Shown: positions 63,554-64,000 of the stretch, one piece after another | Position numbering within the stretch: position 1 is the stretch's first letter | Layout: every line of letters begins with the position of its first letter | The notes under the pieces: model-generated | Told to the model about the DNA's origin: nothing | Seen by the model: the letters and a program-made list of their open reading frames with translations, nothing else | Database searches by the model: none | Assembly: GCF_900240385.1 (NCBI RefSeq) | Contig: NZ_OEQH01000002.1 | Coordinates: 124,001 to 188,000 of the forward strand | Reading direction: 5' to 3' | Length of the DNA stretch: 64,000 bases | DNA from: Clostridium minihomine | GTDB taxonomy: Bacteria > Bacillota > Clostridia > Oscillospirales > Acutalibacteraceae | Position numbers and translations under genes: made by a program

Positions 63554-64000
63554 TCCTTTGCATCCTCCCATGTCTCGGCTGGTGGCGGGCTGATAAATCC
63601 CGCATTACAAAAAATTACAATTGTAACAAATTGGTTACAGTCTATCATAATTTGTGGAAGAATTCAAGTCAAAATCTCTTTTTCTTTGCTGATTTTCCCC
63701 CAAACTTTGTAAAAAGTAACAGGAAATTTATTCCAACCCCTTTTTCTTCTTTTCTATATAAAGCAAATGGGAAGAGAAAGCCTTCTTGTTCTGCCCGGCT
63801 TTCAATTGAAATCAAATTTTTGAAATCAAATTTCATTGAGATTGAAACCCCCGGTATGCTATACTGATGACACCATTGATTCACTCCACTTGGCGGCTGT
63901 GTTTTTTGGCTGGATTTACAATGCAAGTGGAGCAACAAAAATGGACGGCTCGATTCTTGTGCAAAGCAAGCAATTACATTATCATGTTGAAAGGAAGATA
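63554..64000 (+). other. Right-end intergenic region
   Basis: No complete gene. An extended -10 (TGCTATACT, 63857-63865) and AAAGGAAG near 63990 suggest a plus-strand gene starting just past the window. Confidence 0.35.

Overview
The window comes from an anaerobic, endospore-forming, motile Firmicute. Spo0A and SpoIVB sit side by side at 55.8-58.0 kb, the SRP RNA-dnaX-ybaB-recR order is typical of Firmicutes, there are three methyl-accepting chemotaxis proteins, and one of their promoters fits the flagellar sigma factor. Short-form ThiC, DUF975 and YtrA-type regulation point to Clostridia, probably Oscillospirales (inference; no database was searched).

Layout. 0-2.6 kb: a chemoreceptor cut by the window edge and a DUF975 membrane protein. 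2.8-10.9 kb: nucleotide-sugar genes. A DegT-type aminotransferase diverges from a six-gene operon encoding an apparently complete route to UDP-2,3-diacetamido-2,3-dideoxy-D-mannuronic acid (WbpD, WbpE, WbpA, WbpB and WbpI homologues) plus a glycosyltransferase. 11.1-13.1 kb: a YtrA-type GntR/ABC transporter operon. 13.2-17.8 kb: two full-length chemoreceptors. 18.5-22.8 kb: a family 4 uracil-DNA glycosylase, the SRP RNA, dnaX, ybaB, recR and smpB, followed by tmRNA (ssrA).

23.3-37.6 kb is a mobile island, or tandem array, inserted at the 3' end of ssrA. Three copies of the tmRNA 3' end, each followed by a terminator hairpin, divide it in two. E1 (23.3-31.57 kb, AT-rich) has a large serine recombinase, a second tyrosine-recombinase-like gene, a DUF3991-like gene, a run of small hairpins and an unrecognised two-gene cargo (coiled-coil protein plus small membrane protein). 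E2 (31.56-37.6 kb) has a tyrosine integrase next to its att site, a phage-like switch (repressor, three operators, Cro-like gene, antirepressor), a frameshifted ImmA/IrrE peptidase, a DUF2085/zinc-ribbon pair and a BspA-like surface protein.

37.7-64 kb is ordinary chromosome: a zinc-ribbon membrane protein, a DUF2974 hydrolase, a TPP-riboswitch operon (thiD-thiC-thiM-thiE-HAD phosphatase), TspO, an Eis-like acetyltransferase, an aldo/keto reductase, a MerR regulator, a YitT-family protein, a glyoxalase-fold protein, a TetR regulator, a secreted zinc-dependent lipase, tRNA-Pro, a sirtuin, a NAGPA-domain protein, spo0A, spoIVB, the potABCD polyamine transporter and a secreted NlpC/P60-like peptidase. 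Most real genes have good ribosome binding sites, and where these move the start I say so.
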